Assembly: GCA_026982315.1 (NCBI GenBank)
Contig: JALSHI010000059.1
Location: 1-46,675, forward strand
DNA from: Lysobacterales bacterium
Lineage (GTDB): Bacteria > Pseudomonadota > Gammaproteobacteria > Xanthomonadales > Marinicellaceae
Direction of reading: 5' to 3'
Length of the DNA stretch: 46,675 nt
Below are positions 15,250 to 24,102 of the stretch, in pieces. Every line of letters begins with the position of its first letter. Positions within the stretch are counted from its first letter, which is position 1. The translations under genes were made by a program, and so were the position numbers. The notes under the pieces were generated by a model that saw nothing but the letters and a program-made list of their open reading frames with translations, had not been told where the DNA came from and ran no database searches.

Positions 15250-16979
15250 AGGCGCCAGTCAAAGGCGTGGGACAAAGGTATGCGTCGGTCACGGCCAAAG
15301 GCTTGGGTACTCAGGCGCGGCCCTGGTGGGGCCTGAAACCGTTTGTACTCGCTGGTTTTGACCATGTGCGCCACTTGCTGAACCGTTTCAGAGGGAAAAC
15401 CGTCAGCAATAATGGCCTGAACGCCCCGGCGGTGGTCAATCAGTTGCTCCAGAATGGCATCCAGCATCGGGTAGTCAGGCAGGCTGTCACTGTCTTTTTG
15501 TTCCGGGCGCAACTCAGCCGATGGCGGTTTGTTAAGGGTGTTCTCGGGAGTGAGCGGTTTGTCAGCGGTGTCATTCAACCAGTGTGCGAGCGCATAAACC
15601 TGGGTTTTATACAGGTCTTTCAATGGCGCGAAAGCCCCAGCCAAATCGCCATAAAGTGTGGAGTAACCGACGGCCAACTCGCTTTTGTTGCCGGTGGCCA
15701 ATACCAGGCCGCCGTGCTTGTTGGCCAATGCCATCAGGATATTGCCGCGAATCCGGGCTTGCAGGTTTTCTTCCGTCAGATCCGCCGGTTTGTTTTCGAA
15801 CAGCGGCTGCAAACTGTCGAGGCTGGCCTGAAAAACGGGCTCGATGGAAACGGTTTTGGTGGCAATGCCCAGATGGCGTGCCAATGCCTCGGCATCGCTT
15901 ATGGAATGCGATGAAGAATACCGCGACGGCATAAGCACGCCAGTGACATTCTCCGGCCCCAGCGCTTGTGCGGCTATGGCAGCGGTCAAGGCGCTGTCGA
16001 TGCCGCCTGACAGCCCCACCCAGGCTCGCTTGAAACCATTTTTGGTGAAATAGTCAGCCACACCCATGGCGATGGCGGCATATTGTTGGGCGGGCACTGA
16101 ACTGTCAACCCAATGCGCTTTTTGTAAAAATAATGGACGCTTGAGCGTAATGACATCTGATTCTGTCCATTGCCACTCTTGTTCATCCTCATCTTGTTGG
16201 CCGCGAACGGTGAGCAGGCTTTCGCTGAAAGCCGGGCAGTTGACAGACTCGCCTGTGGCCTGCACAAAAGGACTGGAGCCATCAAACACCAGTTCGTCCT
16301 GGGCGCCGACAAGATTGCAGTAGGCAATGGGCCGCTGCCAGTTTCTGGCGTGGGTTTTCAGCATCTCCAGCCGCTGCCCCGGCTTGTCCGTGGCAAAGGG
16401 CGAGGCTGAAAGGTTAATGAGCAGATCAGCGCCCATGTCAACCTGCTGCTGAACGGGTTTGGCCGATCCCCAGATGTCCTCGCAAATACTGATGCCCAGA
16501 TTTATGCATTGGCCATTATTCAACTGATGGCGGTACAGACAGGTGATTTCCCCGGGGGTAAACCAGCGTTTCTCGTCGAAAACCGCATAGTTGGGCAGTT
16601 TCTGTTTACGGTGTTTATGCAGGATTTGGCCGTTGCGAATCACCAATGCGCTGTTGTACAGACAAGATTCAGTGTTTTCGGGAACGCCAAAAACAATGGC
16701 TGTTTTTTTACCGAGACTGAAGGTTTGAATTTCCTCAACGGCGCGCTGGCAGGCATGCAGAAAGTCATCGCGTAACAATAAATCATCCGGTGGGTAGCCG
16801 CATACCGACAGTTCGGGGAAAACCAGCACGTCCACACCACGGTGGTCGGCTTGCCGGAACAAGTCGCACAGCCGTTGTGTATTGCCGACGATATCGCCCA
16901 CATGCAGATTAATTTGCGCCAGAGCCAGATGAAACCGGGCCGGTGTGATGGGTGGATGATGGGAAAACGGCGTATTCAT
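15243..16979 (-). CDS. nadE: Glutamine-dependent NAD synthetase
   Basis: 578 residues with two domains. The N-terminal nitrilase-type glutaminase (about 15-280) shows the Glu-Lys-Cys triad in FPELSVCGYPPDD, HRKQKLPNYAVFDE and NLGISICEDIW. The C-terminal synthetase (about 300-578) has the PP-loop GLSGGIDSALTAAIAA and the motif LVLATGNKSELAVGYSTLYGD. The enzyme takes ammonia from glutamine and amidates nicotinic acid adenine dinucleotide to NAD in the cytosol. The ATG at 16979 is 26 bases after nadB, and the stop overlaps the nadD start. It is the fourth gene of the nadC-A-B-E-D run. Confidence 0.95.
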   Translation of the reverse strand: MNTPFSHHPPITPARFHLALAQINLHVGDIVGNTQRLCDLFRQADHRGVDVLVFPELSVCGYPPDDLLLRDDFLHACQRAVEEIQTFSLGKKTAIVFGVPENTESCLYNSALVIRNGQILHKHRKQKLPNYAVFDEKRWFTPGEITCLYRHQLNNGQCINLGISICEDIWGSAKPVQQQVDMGADLLINLSASPFATDKPGQRLEMLKTHARNWQRPIAYCNLVGAQDELVFDGSSPFVQATGESVNCPAFSESLLTVRGQQDEDEQEWQWTESDVITLKRPLFLQKAHWVDSSVPAQQYAAIAMGVADYFTKNGFKRAWVGLSGGIDSALTAAIAAQALGPENVTGVLMPSRYSSSHSISDAEALARHLGIATKTVSIEPVFQASLDSLQPLFENKPADLTEENLQARIRGNILMALANKHGGLVLATGNKSELAVGYSTLYGDLAGAFAPLKDLYKTQVYALAHWLNDTADKPLTPENTLNKPPSAELRPEQKDSDSLPDYPMLDAILEQLIDHRRGVQAIIADGFPSETVQQVAHMVKTSEYKRFQAPPGPRLSTQAFGRDRRIPLSHAFDWRLW

Positions 16980-17005
16980 GGCAGGTCAAATCCGGGCAGT
17001 TGGTA

Positions 17006-18622
17006 TCAAGAATGGTTATCGTCGGCGGCATCTTCCCGATAGTGGCAGCCAATACTGTGTTTGTTGGACCAGGCCGCTTGAGTGACGATAACGGCGCTGC
17101 GTACGGCATTGCGCAGGCCGATCAGATCATCGGTGAGGCGGGAGTTTCGATAAAATTGCTCAATTTCTGTTTCCAGCGCCCGCAGTTCGCGCAGGGCTCG
17201 GGCCAGGCGGGGGGCGTTACGGCGCAAGCCCACATAGTGCCACATAATGCTTTGTATCCGGCGCAAGTCCTGGGCAATGAGCTCAGGGTCAGCGACTTCG
17301 CCGGCCGTGTTGCGCCAGGGTGGAATATGCTTGGCCTGCTCCTGGCGCAGGTGCGGAAGATCCTTGTCGATGGCCGCAGCGGTGAGGGCGCCAAAGGTCA
17401 AGCCTTCCAACAAGGATGTGCTGGCCAGCCGGTTGGCGCCATGGACTCCGGTGCAGGCCGTTTCCCCCACCGCGTAAAGATTTTCAATGCTGCTGCGGCC
17501 GTGGATATCGACCCAGACGCCGCCGCAACTGTAATGAGCCGCCGGGGTGACCGGAATATTATCGCGGGTGATATCGATGCCATATTGGCGGCAGTAGCGG
17601 TCAATGGTGGGGAAACGCTGGCGAATTTTTTCTGCCGGTAAATACGAGGCCAAATCCAGATACACGTTGGGCACGTCTTTTTCGGTCATTTCCTGGTGAA
17701 TGGCGCGGGCCACCACATCCCGTGGTGCTAAATCGCCCCATTCCGGCGCATAGCGATGCATAAAAGGCTCGCCATCAGCATGAACCAAGCGGGCACCGGC
17801 GCCGCGGACGGCTTCAGAAATGAGAAAAGCCGGTGCGCCGGCTTTGTGAAACGCGGTGGGGTGGAACTGGATAAATTCGCTGTTGATAATGCGTGCGCCT
17901 GCGCGATTGGCCATGGCCAGACCATCGCCCCGCGCTCCGCGGGCGTTGGTGCTATGCAGGAAAATCTGCCCCAGACCGCCGGTGGCCAGCACGGTGGCTT
18001 TGGCCATGACGCGTTTGACCTGGCCGCTGCGGGTGTCAAGCACGTAAGCGCCCACACAATGTTTGGGTTGATAGCGGCGCACAAGGTCGCTGGAATGATG
18101 ATCCGGGGTTAACAAATCAATGGCGCAATGCTTATGCAGCGGGGTGATGTTTGGGTGCGTCTGTAACCGTTCCAGCAAGGCCGATTGAATGGCTTTGCCG
18201 GTGGCATCGGCCACATGAATGATGCGCGGTTGCCGGTGGGCGGCTTCCTGGCATAAGGCCAGGTGTTTCCCGGAATCACGGTCAAACTGTACATGGAGTG
18301 CGTCCAGTAACAGGCGTTTGAGTGTTGCTGGGCCTTGTTCGGCCAGGACCCGGACGGCTTCGGGGTTGTTCAGATGGGCGCCGGCGCGGAAAATGTCTTC
18401 GGCCAGCAATTGTGGGGAGTCGTGCTCGCCACGATAAATGATGCCGCCTTGAGCCAGGTTGGTATTGTTGTCACTGGCATTGGCGGCCTTGGTGATGACT
18501 AGCACGCGATGCCCGGCATCGCCCAGTTGCCAGGCAGTGGTGGCGCCGGCGATGCCGGTGCCGATGACCAGCACATCGCATGAGAGTAATTCGCGGTTAT
18601 CCTGTGCGCCGGAGGTGTCCAT
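17006..18622 (-). CDS. nadB: L-aspartate oxidase
   Basis: 538 residues, close to the 540 of E. coli NadB. It begins with the FAD-binding motif DVLVIGTGIAGATTAWQL. Other family features are NLAQGGI, ATGGLGQIFLHSTNARGARG, the substrate region EFIQFHPTAFH, and SCGGVWVDIHGRSSIENLYA with GETACTGVHGANRLASTSLLEG. NadB is a cytosolic flavoenzyme that oxidises aspartate to iminoaspartate, which NadA uses next. It starts 5 bases after the nadA stop, so the two are very likely co-translated; nadE follows after a 26-base gap. Confidence 0.97.
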   Translation of the reverse strand: MDTSGAQDNRELLSCDVLVIGTGIAGATTAWQLGDAGHRVLVITKAANASDNNTNLAQGGIIYRGEHDSPQLLAEDIFRAGAHLNNPEAVRVLAEQGPATLKRLLLDALHVQFDRDSGKHLALCQEAAHRQPRIIHVADATGKAIQSALLERLQTHPNITPLHKHCAIDLLTPDHHSSDLVRRYQPKHCVGAYVLDTRSGQVKRVMAKATVLATGGLGQIFLHSTNARGARGDGLAMANRAGARIINSEFIQFHPTAFHKAGAPAFLISEAVRGAGARLVHADGEPFMHRYAPEWGDLAPRDVVARAIHQEMTEKDVPNVYLDLASYLPAEKIRQRFPTIDRYCRQYGIDITRDNIPVTPAAHYSCGGVWVDIHGRSSIENLYAVGETACTGVHGANRLASTSLLEGLTFGALTAAAIDKDLPHLRQEQAKHIPPWRNTAGEVADPELIAQDLRRIQSIMWHYVGLRRNAPRLARALRELRALETEIEQFYRNSRLTDDLIGLRNAVRSAVIVTQAAWSNKHSIGCHYREDAADDNHS

Positions 18623-18627
18623 GGCGT

Positions 18628-19698
18628 TCAGGCGCCAATTTGCAGCATGCGGTTCACGGACTGCCAGGCGCGTTGGCGAATGTCTTCGGGCACGGTCACT
18701 TCATACTGATTTTTTTCCAGGGCATGCAATGTGTCGATTAGATGGATTTCGTTCATGTGAGGGCAGCGCACGGCGCACAGGCGCAACATTTCCTTGCCTG
18801 GGTTTTCCGCGGCAATGTTGTCGCCCATGGCGCATTCGGTCAATAGCAGATAGCGTGATATCTGCTGGTTTTTGACAAAATTGATCATGGCCGTGGTGCT
18901 GCCGGAAAAGTCCGCCGCGGCCACCACTTCCGGTGAACATTCCGGATGGGCCAATACCACCACGTCGGGAAACTGGGCGCGGACATTTTCAATATCTTCT
19001 ACAGTAAATTGCTCGTGTACTTCGCACCGGCCGTGCCAGCCGATCATTTGGTAGTCCAGCTCCGCCTGTGTTTGTGCGGCTTTCAGCGGATCTTTGGTGG
19101 GGAAGATAATATGTTTGCCGGTTTCCCGGGCCACATTGCCAGCCAGGTATTCATCAGGGAGAAAAATCACCGAATCGCTGTTGAGAGACTCAACCACCGC
19201 ATGGGCGTTGCCTGAGGTGCAGCAGATATCGCATTCGGCTTTGACGTCGGCATAGGTGTTGATATAGGTCACCACCGGCACGCCGGGAAAACGCGCTTTT
19301 AACTGGCGGACGTCTTCGGCGGTGATGGATTCCGCCAGCGAGCAGCCGGCTTTGGCTGAGGGGATTAGGACGGTTTTTTCAGGGTTGAGAATCTTGGCGG
19401 TTTCAGCCATGAATTCCACCCCGCAAAAGACAATAATGTCCTTATCCGTTTGGGCGGCCTGGCGGCTGAGTTCCAGCGAGTCGCCGGTGATATCCGGGAC
19501 ACTGTGGAACAGGGCCGGCTCCATGTAGTTGTGTCCGAGGATTAAGGCATTTTTTGCTTTTTTGAGCTGATTGATGCGGTGCGCCAGCCGGGCCTTTTCC
19601 TCAATTTCAAAATCCGGCATGACATCGCCCAGGCGTTCGCGCAAATGGGTGGTCAAGGCTTCAATACTGTTTAGATCAGTTGGCTGTTTGTGAGTCAT
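18628..19698 (-). CDS. nadA: Quinolinate synthase NadA
   Basis: 356 residues. NadA condenses iminoaspartate with dihydroxyacetone phosphate to quinolinate, using an oxygen-sensitive [4Fe-4S] cluster. Family landmarks are ILGHNYMEPALFHSVPDITGDS, FCGVEFMAETAKILNPEK, AGCSLAE (Cys119), the ECDICCTSGN region, VLAHPECSPEV, and the C-terminal LCAVRCPHMNEI. Cysteines in AGCSLAE, CCTSGN and the CPHM region are the likely cluster ligands, known from the E. coli enzyme. The gene lies 32 bases after nadC and 5 bases before nadB. Confidence 0.97.
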   Translation of the reverse strand: MTHKQPTDLNSIEALTTHLRERLGDVMPDFEIEEKARLAHRINQLKKAKNALILGHNYMEPALFHSVPDITGDSLELSRQAAQTDKDIIVFCGVEFMAETAKILNPEKTVLIPSAKAGCSLAESITAEDVRQLKARFPGVPVVTYINTYADVKAECDICCTSGNAHAVVESLNSDSVIFLPDEYLAGNVARETGKHIIFPTKDPLKAAQTQAELDYQMIGWHGRCEVHEQFTVEDIENVRAQFPDVVVLAHPECSPEVVAAADFSGSTTAMINFVKNQQISRYLLLTECAMGDNIAAENPGKEMLRLCAVRCPHMNEIHLIDTLHALEKNQYEVTVPEDIRQRAWQSVNRMLQIGA

Positions 19699-19730
19699 GA
19701 TGGCTCTCTAGTGAATGTGACAGAAGGGTT

Positions 19731-20696
19731 TCAGGCTGATTCCGGTGTGATGAGTAGGCTCATATCCAGCGCTTTGGGCGAATGGGTCAGGGCGCCAACA
19801 GACACACAGTCCACCCCGATTCGGGCCAGTTCGGGGATGAGCTCTTCGGTGACGTTGCCCGAGGCCTCCAACGGGATGGTGCCGGCTGTGATGCGGACTG
19901 CCTCAGCCAAGGTGGCATTATCCATGTTATCCAGCAGAATGCGATCTGGCCGCAGGGGCAGCGTTTCCTGCAATTCATCCAGGGTAGAGACCTCGATTTC
20001 GATAGCGGTATTCAGTCCTTGCGACTGTTGGTAAGCCCGAACCCGGTTGATTGCGGCGGTAATGCCACCGGCGGCTTGTATGTGGTTCTCTTTGATCAGC
20101 GCCATGTCATACAGGCCAAAGCGGTGATTATCCCCACCGCCGGCCAGCACCGCGTATTTGTCCAGCCAGCGCAGGCCGGGTACGGTTTTGCGGGTGTCGA
20201 GGATGCGAAAATTGTGGTTGCCGGCTTTGCGGGCAGCGGTGACGAACCGGTGTGTCATCGAGGCAATACCCGAAGCGCGTTGCAGCAAATTGAGCGCCAC
20301 CCGTTCCGCGGTAAGAATATCTTTGACCGGCCCTGTAATCCGCGCCAGGACCTGTCCTGCCCGCACTGGCTGGCCGTCTTCACGCAAAGCATGAAGATCC
20401 ATCGGCTGGTCTGCAATCAGGGAAAACACGCGCAAGAACACAGGCAAACCAGCCACAATGCCGTCATCTTTGGCGATCAGTTGGGCGCAAGCGATATGAG
20501 TGGGGTTGAATATGGCATCCGTGGTGATGTCGCCGGAGCCGACGTCTTCGGCCAGGGCCTGCCGGATGCTTTGATCGCAGTGTTTCTGAAAACTGCGGCA
20601 GTCACGGGCTTTTTGTAAACGTTTGCCCGGGTTTTCTGTATGAAAGCCCGGGGTGTTTTCCTGACTGGCAGGCAGGTGCGTGTTTGGGTATGTCAT
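19731..20696 (-). CDS. nadC: Nicotinate-nucleotide pyrophosphorylase (quinolinate phosphoribosyltransferase)
   Basis: 321 residues from the ATG at 20696; a TTG four codons earlier is less likely. The enzyme makes nicotinate mononucleotide from quinolinate and phosphoribosyl pyrophosphate. Typical pieces are AEDVGSGDITTDA, ERVALNLLQRASGIAS, ILDTRKTVPGLRWLDKYAVLAGGG, HRFGLYDMALIKENHI and the end region LEASGNVTEE with GVDCVSVGALTHSPKALDMSL. About 35 extra residues precede the usual family start and have no clear fold. It is the first gene of the nadC-A-B-E-D run; a -10-like TAAAAT lies about 30 bases upstream, but no firm -35 is seen. Confidence 0.96.
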   Translation of the reverse strand: MTYPNTHLPASQENTPGFHTENPGKRLQKARDCRSFQKHCDQSIRQALAEDVGSGDITTDAIFNPTHIACAQLIAKDDGIVAGLPVFLRVFSLIADQPMDLHALREDGQPVRAGQVLARITGPVKDILTAERVALNLLQRASGIASMTHRFVTAARKAGNHNFRILDTRKTVPGLRWLDKYAVLAGGGDNHRFGLYDMALIKENHIQAAGGITAAINRVRAYQQSQGLNTAIEIEVSTLDELQETLPLRPDRILLDNMDNATLAEAVRITAGTIPLEASGNVTEELIPELARIGVDCVSVGALTHSPKALDMSLLITPESA

Positions 20697-20794
20697 GGTT
20701 ATGAGCAAATCGGGAGCGCGGGTATTTTATCGCGTTTGCGCCATGGAAGACAGGTTCATGAAGCCACGTGCCTGTCGGTTTTTCAAGTGATCTG

Positions 20795-21532
20795 TCAGAT
20801 ATCCTTGGAGGAAATGCGCGGCTTGATTTCCAGCTGCATCAACGGACGAAAATACTCAACCGGAATGCCTTTGGTGTATTTCATTTCGTATCGTTTGGTG
20901 ACACCGTTGTCGCTCACAATTTCTCGGGCTGAATGACTTTTGGCCCAGTCTTCGCGCCGCAGACTGCTCCATTCGGTGGCATCAATGCGTGCATGTGGGT
21001 CCTGAAAATTGATTTGACGCACATATTCAGCCGGAACCGGGGCAGGGGTATCCAGTGGAAAACGCAAGGCATAATGGCCCTGGTCATCAAGCAAAACCTG
21101 CAATTGGCACCAGGGTTTGAAACCGGTGTACTGGCCATTCTTGTCTTTTTTTAGGAACACCAAATAACGCTCGCCTTCGTTGATTCGATCCGGGTAATAA
21201 CACACCCAGTCTTCGAGCCCTTCCGCCTTGACTTCGATGTAGTCGTCTTTGTTTATGTCACCTTTATAAGGCACCAGTATCTTTAGCCAGGCTGTGCCGC
21301 TGGCATTCAGATTGCGTTTTTTTTTGTAGTCAATGTCCTCAACCTGGGCGATGGCGATGGTGTCCGCCCAGTTGGCGGCTTGGGCAAAGGATGTGAGTTC
21401 AGGGGGTGCCGGTACGGTTTTTTTGGGAGGTGTGGAAAAAGTCGGGTCGGCCGCGATGGCCACACTGGCCGACAAGAGCGACAGCGTCATGGCAATGGGC
21501 GAAAAAGCCGTAAAATAGCGGAATCCGGTCAT
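20795..21532 (-). CDS. Exported protein of unknown function
   Basis: 245 residues that I do not recognise. The N-terminus is a clear signal peptide (positive MTGFR, hydrophobic run, cut after SVAIA). The mature part starts with a proline-rich segment, followed by one compact domain with several aromatic residues and two cysteines (in EDWVCYYPDRI and KPWCQLQVLL) that could form a disulfide. The sequence AQVEDIDYKK...YKGD...GERYLVFLKKDKNGQY resembles small beta-barrel (OB-like) secreted domains, but this is only an impression. It has its own likely promoter and lies between psd and nadC, not clearly linked to either. Confidence 0.78.
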   Translation of the reverse strand: MTGFRYFTAFSPIAMTLSLLSASVAIAADPTFSTPPKKTVPAPPELTSFAQAANWADTIAIAQVEDIDYKKKRNLNASGTAWLKILVPYKGDINKDDYIEVKAEGLEDWVCYYPDRINEGERYLVFLKKDKNGQYTGFKPWCQLQVLLDDQGHYALRFPLDTPAPVPAEYVRQINFQDPHARIDATEWSSLRREDWAKSHSAREIVSDNGVTKRYEMKYTKGIPVEYFRPLMQLEIKPRISSKDI

Positions 21533-21553
21533 GGTGTTCCCTTAAGTATGCAG

Positions 21554-21582
21554 AATATATGGTTTATTGATTTGACCACCAA
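21554..21582 (-). promoter_or_regulatory. Likely sigma-70 promoter for the exported protein gene
   Basis: Read on the minus strand: TTGGTG, 17 bases, TATATT, ending 22 bases before the ATG at 21532. Spacing is ideal and both boxes match the consensus at 4-5 of 6 positions. Confidence 0.55.
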
Positions 21583-21645
21583 AAGCAGTGATGGTTTCCT
21601 GGAAGTTACCATCGTAAATTATGATTGGGCCAGTGGTTGGGTTCC

Positions 21646-22521
21646 TCACTCACCTGTGGCTTCCGGAGTGCTCCAATGGCCAATTTTTTCGCCCATTTTA
21701 ACCGGAGTGCCCGGCGCCAGTTCCGGCAGAAAGGTGATGCTGCCAGGGGGAAAAAGCAAAATCACGGTAGAGCCATAATTAAACCGGCCCATTTCCTGAC
21801 CACGGGACAATGGCTGGGATGGACGGGGTTCAATCTGCGTTACCTGGCGGGCATAGGGCGGGGTCACCTGCCCATGAAACACGGTTTCCATACTGGATAC
21901 CAGCATGGCCCCCACCATCACCAGTGGCATTTGACCCAAAGGGGTGTCGAAATAACACACCAGCCGCTCGTTGCGGGCAAACAGCCGCGGAATGCTTTGG
22001 GCCGTCCAGTCGGCGACGCTGAACAGCCGCCCGGGCACATGTGTGGAATAACGCGGTTTGCCATCCACAGGCATGTGGATGCGGTGATAATCCCGGGGCG
22101 AAAGGTAAATGGTGATAAACTGGCCGCCAGCATACTGCGCGGCGGTATGCGTATCACTGGCCAGTAATTCGGCCACGCTAAAATCAAAACCTTTGGCCTG
22201 AATAATGCGTCCTTCCCGGATTGGCCCTAACTGGCTGATGCGGCCATCCACTGGCGAAACCACGTCATGCGGGTCTGAGCTGATGGGGCGTACGCTAGGT
22301 TTCAGCGCCCGGGTAAAGAAGGCGTTGAAGTGCTCATAGTCATCCGGATTGTCGCTAATGGCCTCGTTCAGGTTGACATTGAAGGCCTGGACAAAGCGGT
22401 TAATCATCCAGTTTTTGATCGGCCGGTAACGAATGCGGGCCACCTTGTAGGCAATGTGGCTAAGGGTTTTATGGGGCAGGATGTACTGCAGCCCGGTGGC
22501 CAGCGCGCGTGCCAGTGTCAT
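21646..22521 (-). CDS. psd: Phosphatidylserine decarboxylase
   Basis: 291 residues. The proenzyme cuts itself at Gly-Ser to make the pyruvoyl group and then turns phosphatidylserine into phosphatidylethanolamine at the inner membrane. Visible: DYEHFNAFFTRALKPSVRPI, the catalytic Asp region VVSPVDGRI, the His region IYLSPRDYHRIHMP, and the cleavage site GRFNYGSTVILLFPPG (Gly250-Ser251). The family motif is LGST; here it is YGST, with the leucine replaced by tyrosine. The ATG overlaps the stop of the upstream SCO gene (ATGA), so the two are probably coupled. Confidence 0.96.
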   Translation of the reverse strand: MTLARALATGLQYILPHKTLSHIAYKVARIRYRPIKNWMINRFVQAFNVNLNEAISDNPDDYEHFNAFFTRALKPSVRPISSDPHDVVSPVDGRISQLGPIREGRIIQAKGFDFSVAELLASDTHTAAQYAGGQFITIYLSPRDYHRIHMPVDGKPRYSTHVPGRLFSVADWTAQSIPRLFARNERLVCYFDTPLGQMPLVMVGAMLVSSMETVFHGQVTPPYARQVTQIEPRPSQPLSRGQEMGRFNYGSTVILLFPPGSITFLPELAPGTPVKMGEKIGHWSTPEATGE

Positions 22522-23201
22522 GCGCCGCTCCCGGAGGGTTTTTTTTTCGCCAGCTTTGTCAGGTCGGCTGCCATATCCGGCAATTGGTGCGGGCTGGTGA
22601 AAAGGCCATAAAGACGGCCTGCCGGATCCAGCAGGAAAATGGCGGCGGTGTGGTCAACCGGGTAGTTGCTGTCTCCGGGTTCGTGTTCGCCAATAAAATA
22701 AGCCGCGCCCACTTGGCGGGTGAATGCTTCAATGGCTTCGGGGGAACCCGTGGCGGCCTGAAAATCCGGGTTAAAAAATTCAATCCATTGCTTGAGTTGT
22801 TGCGGTTGATCGCGCTCAGGGTCAACAGAAACAAACAACACGTGAGGCGGAGTAAAGCCGGTTTGACGGATTTTTTTCTCCAGCGCCTGCATGTCAGCCA
22901 GGGTCGTTGGGCAAACGTCGGGGCAATGGGTGTAGCCAAAAAACACCAGCGTCCAGTGTCCCTTGAGCTGTTCTTCGCTCAATGGCTGGCCGTTTTTATC
23001 GACCAGATGAATACCCTTCAGAGGTTTTGGTTGGGGGTACACCTTCAAGGCTGCAAACTCAGGCTGGCTGTCTTGCTCGCTAAAAACCACTTTGGCAGCG
23101 TAAAAACCGCTGACAGCCGCAATAAGCAATAGCACAACAAGCCAGGGAGATATTTTTCCGGTGATTTTACGGCGCATGGTCAATGATTGTTTTGATAACA
23201 T
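22518..23201 (-). CDS. SCO1/SenC-type copper chaperone for cytochrome oxidase
   Basis: 227 residues: an N-terminal membrane anchor (about 19-37), then a thioredoxin-like domain in the periplasm. The copper site is complete: THCPDVCPTT (Cys93, Cys97) and a distant histidine in YPVDHTAAIFLLDPAGRL (His184). SCO proteins deliver copper to the CuA centre of cytochrome c oxidase or keep its cysteines reduced. No oxidase gene lies in the window; the partner is psd, which overlaps by four bases. Start choice is open: ATG 23201 or the internal ATG at 23177. Confidence 0.93.
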   Translation of the reverse strand: MLSKQSLTMRRKITGKISPWLVVLLLIAAVSGFYAAKVVFSEQDSQPEFAALKVYPQPKPLKGIHLVDKNGQPLSEEQLKGHWTLVFFGYTHCPDVCPTTLADMQALEKKIRQTGFTPPHVLFVSVDPERDQPQQLKQWIEFFNPDFQAATGSPEAIEAFTRQVGAAYFIGEHEPGDSNYPVDHTAAIFLLDPAGRLYGLFTSPHQLPDMAADLTKLAKKKPSGSGA

Positions 23202-23386
23202 AAAGACAAAAGAGGTTAAACGCGGGCATTGTACCGCTTTTTCACATGGTTTTTGGCGGACATATGCTCCTGTGCGAGCTTGACTGGTATTCAGGCCGCG
23301 TTGTCTTGGACCGAGTGGACGTGAAAGGGTTTCATTAGTATTTAGTATTAGTAAACGTGTGATGACTTTGACGACAGGGAATCATT
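23202..23386. promoter_or_regulatory. Divergent region between the SCO and DUF938 genes
   Basis: 185 bases. On the minus strand a -10-like TACAAT lies at 23228-23233, about 27 bases before the SCO start, without a clear -35. On the plus side three consecutive copies of a TTAGTAT-like heptamer (23335-23354) precede the DUF938 start. No coding sequence is seen. Confidence 0.35.
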
Positions 23387-24016
23387 GTGGATAGTTTGCC
23401 AGACAAGCCATTTTCTCCAGCCTGTGAGCGCAATCAGAAGCCAATTCTGGCAAAATTGAAACAGGTGATAATGCCCAGTGACAGACACGTGCTGGAAGTG
23501 GGTTCGGGAACCGGCCAGCATGCTGTGTATCTGGCGCCGCATTTCCCATGGCTCACCTGGCATCCATCCGACAAACGCGAACAACACGCTGGGATACGGG
23601 GCTGGCTGGAGAGCCATTCTCCGGGCAATGTGCGCCCGCCACTGGCTTACGAGGTCGGCCGCGATCCGTTTCCGGTTGTGGAGGGCAAAACAGATAGGGG
23701 CGGCTTTGATGTGGTCTTTACGGCCAACACCTTGCATATCATGCCGTGGGTTCGGGTTAAGGCGTGGATTGCGGACTTGGGCCAGAACTTGCGCGATGGT
23801 GCGCGGGTGGTGATTTATGGCCCCTTTAACTACGGTGGTCGCTATACAGCGCCGTCCAATGCGGCTTTTGACCGGTGGCTGCAACAACAGCACCCGGACA
23901 GCGCCATTCGTGACTGTGAAGCGGTGGCCGCGGCCATGGATAAAGCCGGCCTGATATTGCAGGCTGACTGGTCCATGCCAGCCAACAACCGCGTGCTGGT
24001 ATTTCGGCGGAAATAA
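23387..24016 (+). CDS. SAM-dependent methyltransferase-like protein, DUF938 family
   Basis: 209 residues, GTG start with AGGGA upstream. The family opening FSPACERNQKPIL and the SAM-binding motif VLEVGSGTGQHAVYLA are clear, then WHPSDKRE (family: W.PSD), DVVFTANTLHIMPW, VIYGPFNYGGRYT and the end NNRVLVFRRK. The DUF938 fold is a class I methyltransferase, but the substrate is not known to me. It stands upstream of prmB with an 86-base gap and might be transcribed with prmB-aroC. Confidence 0.92.
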   Translation: MDSLPDKPFSPACERNQKPILAKLKQVIMPSDRHVLEVGSGTGQHAVYLAPHFPWLTWHPSDKREQHAGIRGWLESHSPGNVRPPLAYEVGRDPFPVVEGKTDRGGFDVVFTANTLHIMPWVRVKAWIADLGQNLRDGARVVIYGPFNYGGRYTAPSNAAFDRWLQQQHPDSAIRDCEAVAAAMDKAGLILQADWSMPANNRVLVFRRK

Positions 24017-24102
24017 TGGCACAATTTTCCACCCTGACGGTAAATGGGTGCTACCCGGAATATTTCGGCAGATGTGCTTTGCCGGATCCCCATGGAATTT
24101 GA

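Noticed and set aside
19782-20618. 278-residue plus-strand frame over nadC
   Set aside because: Lies fully antisense to nadC, whose protein is unmistakable.
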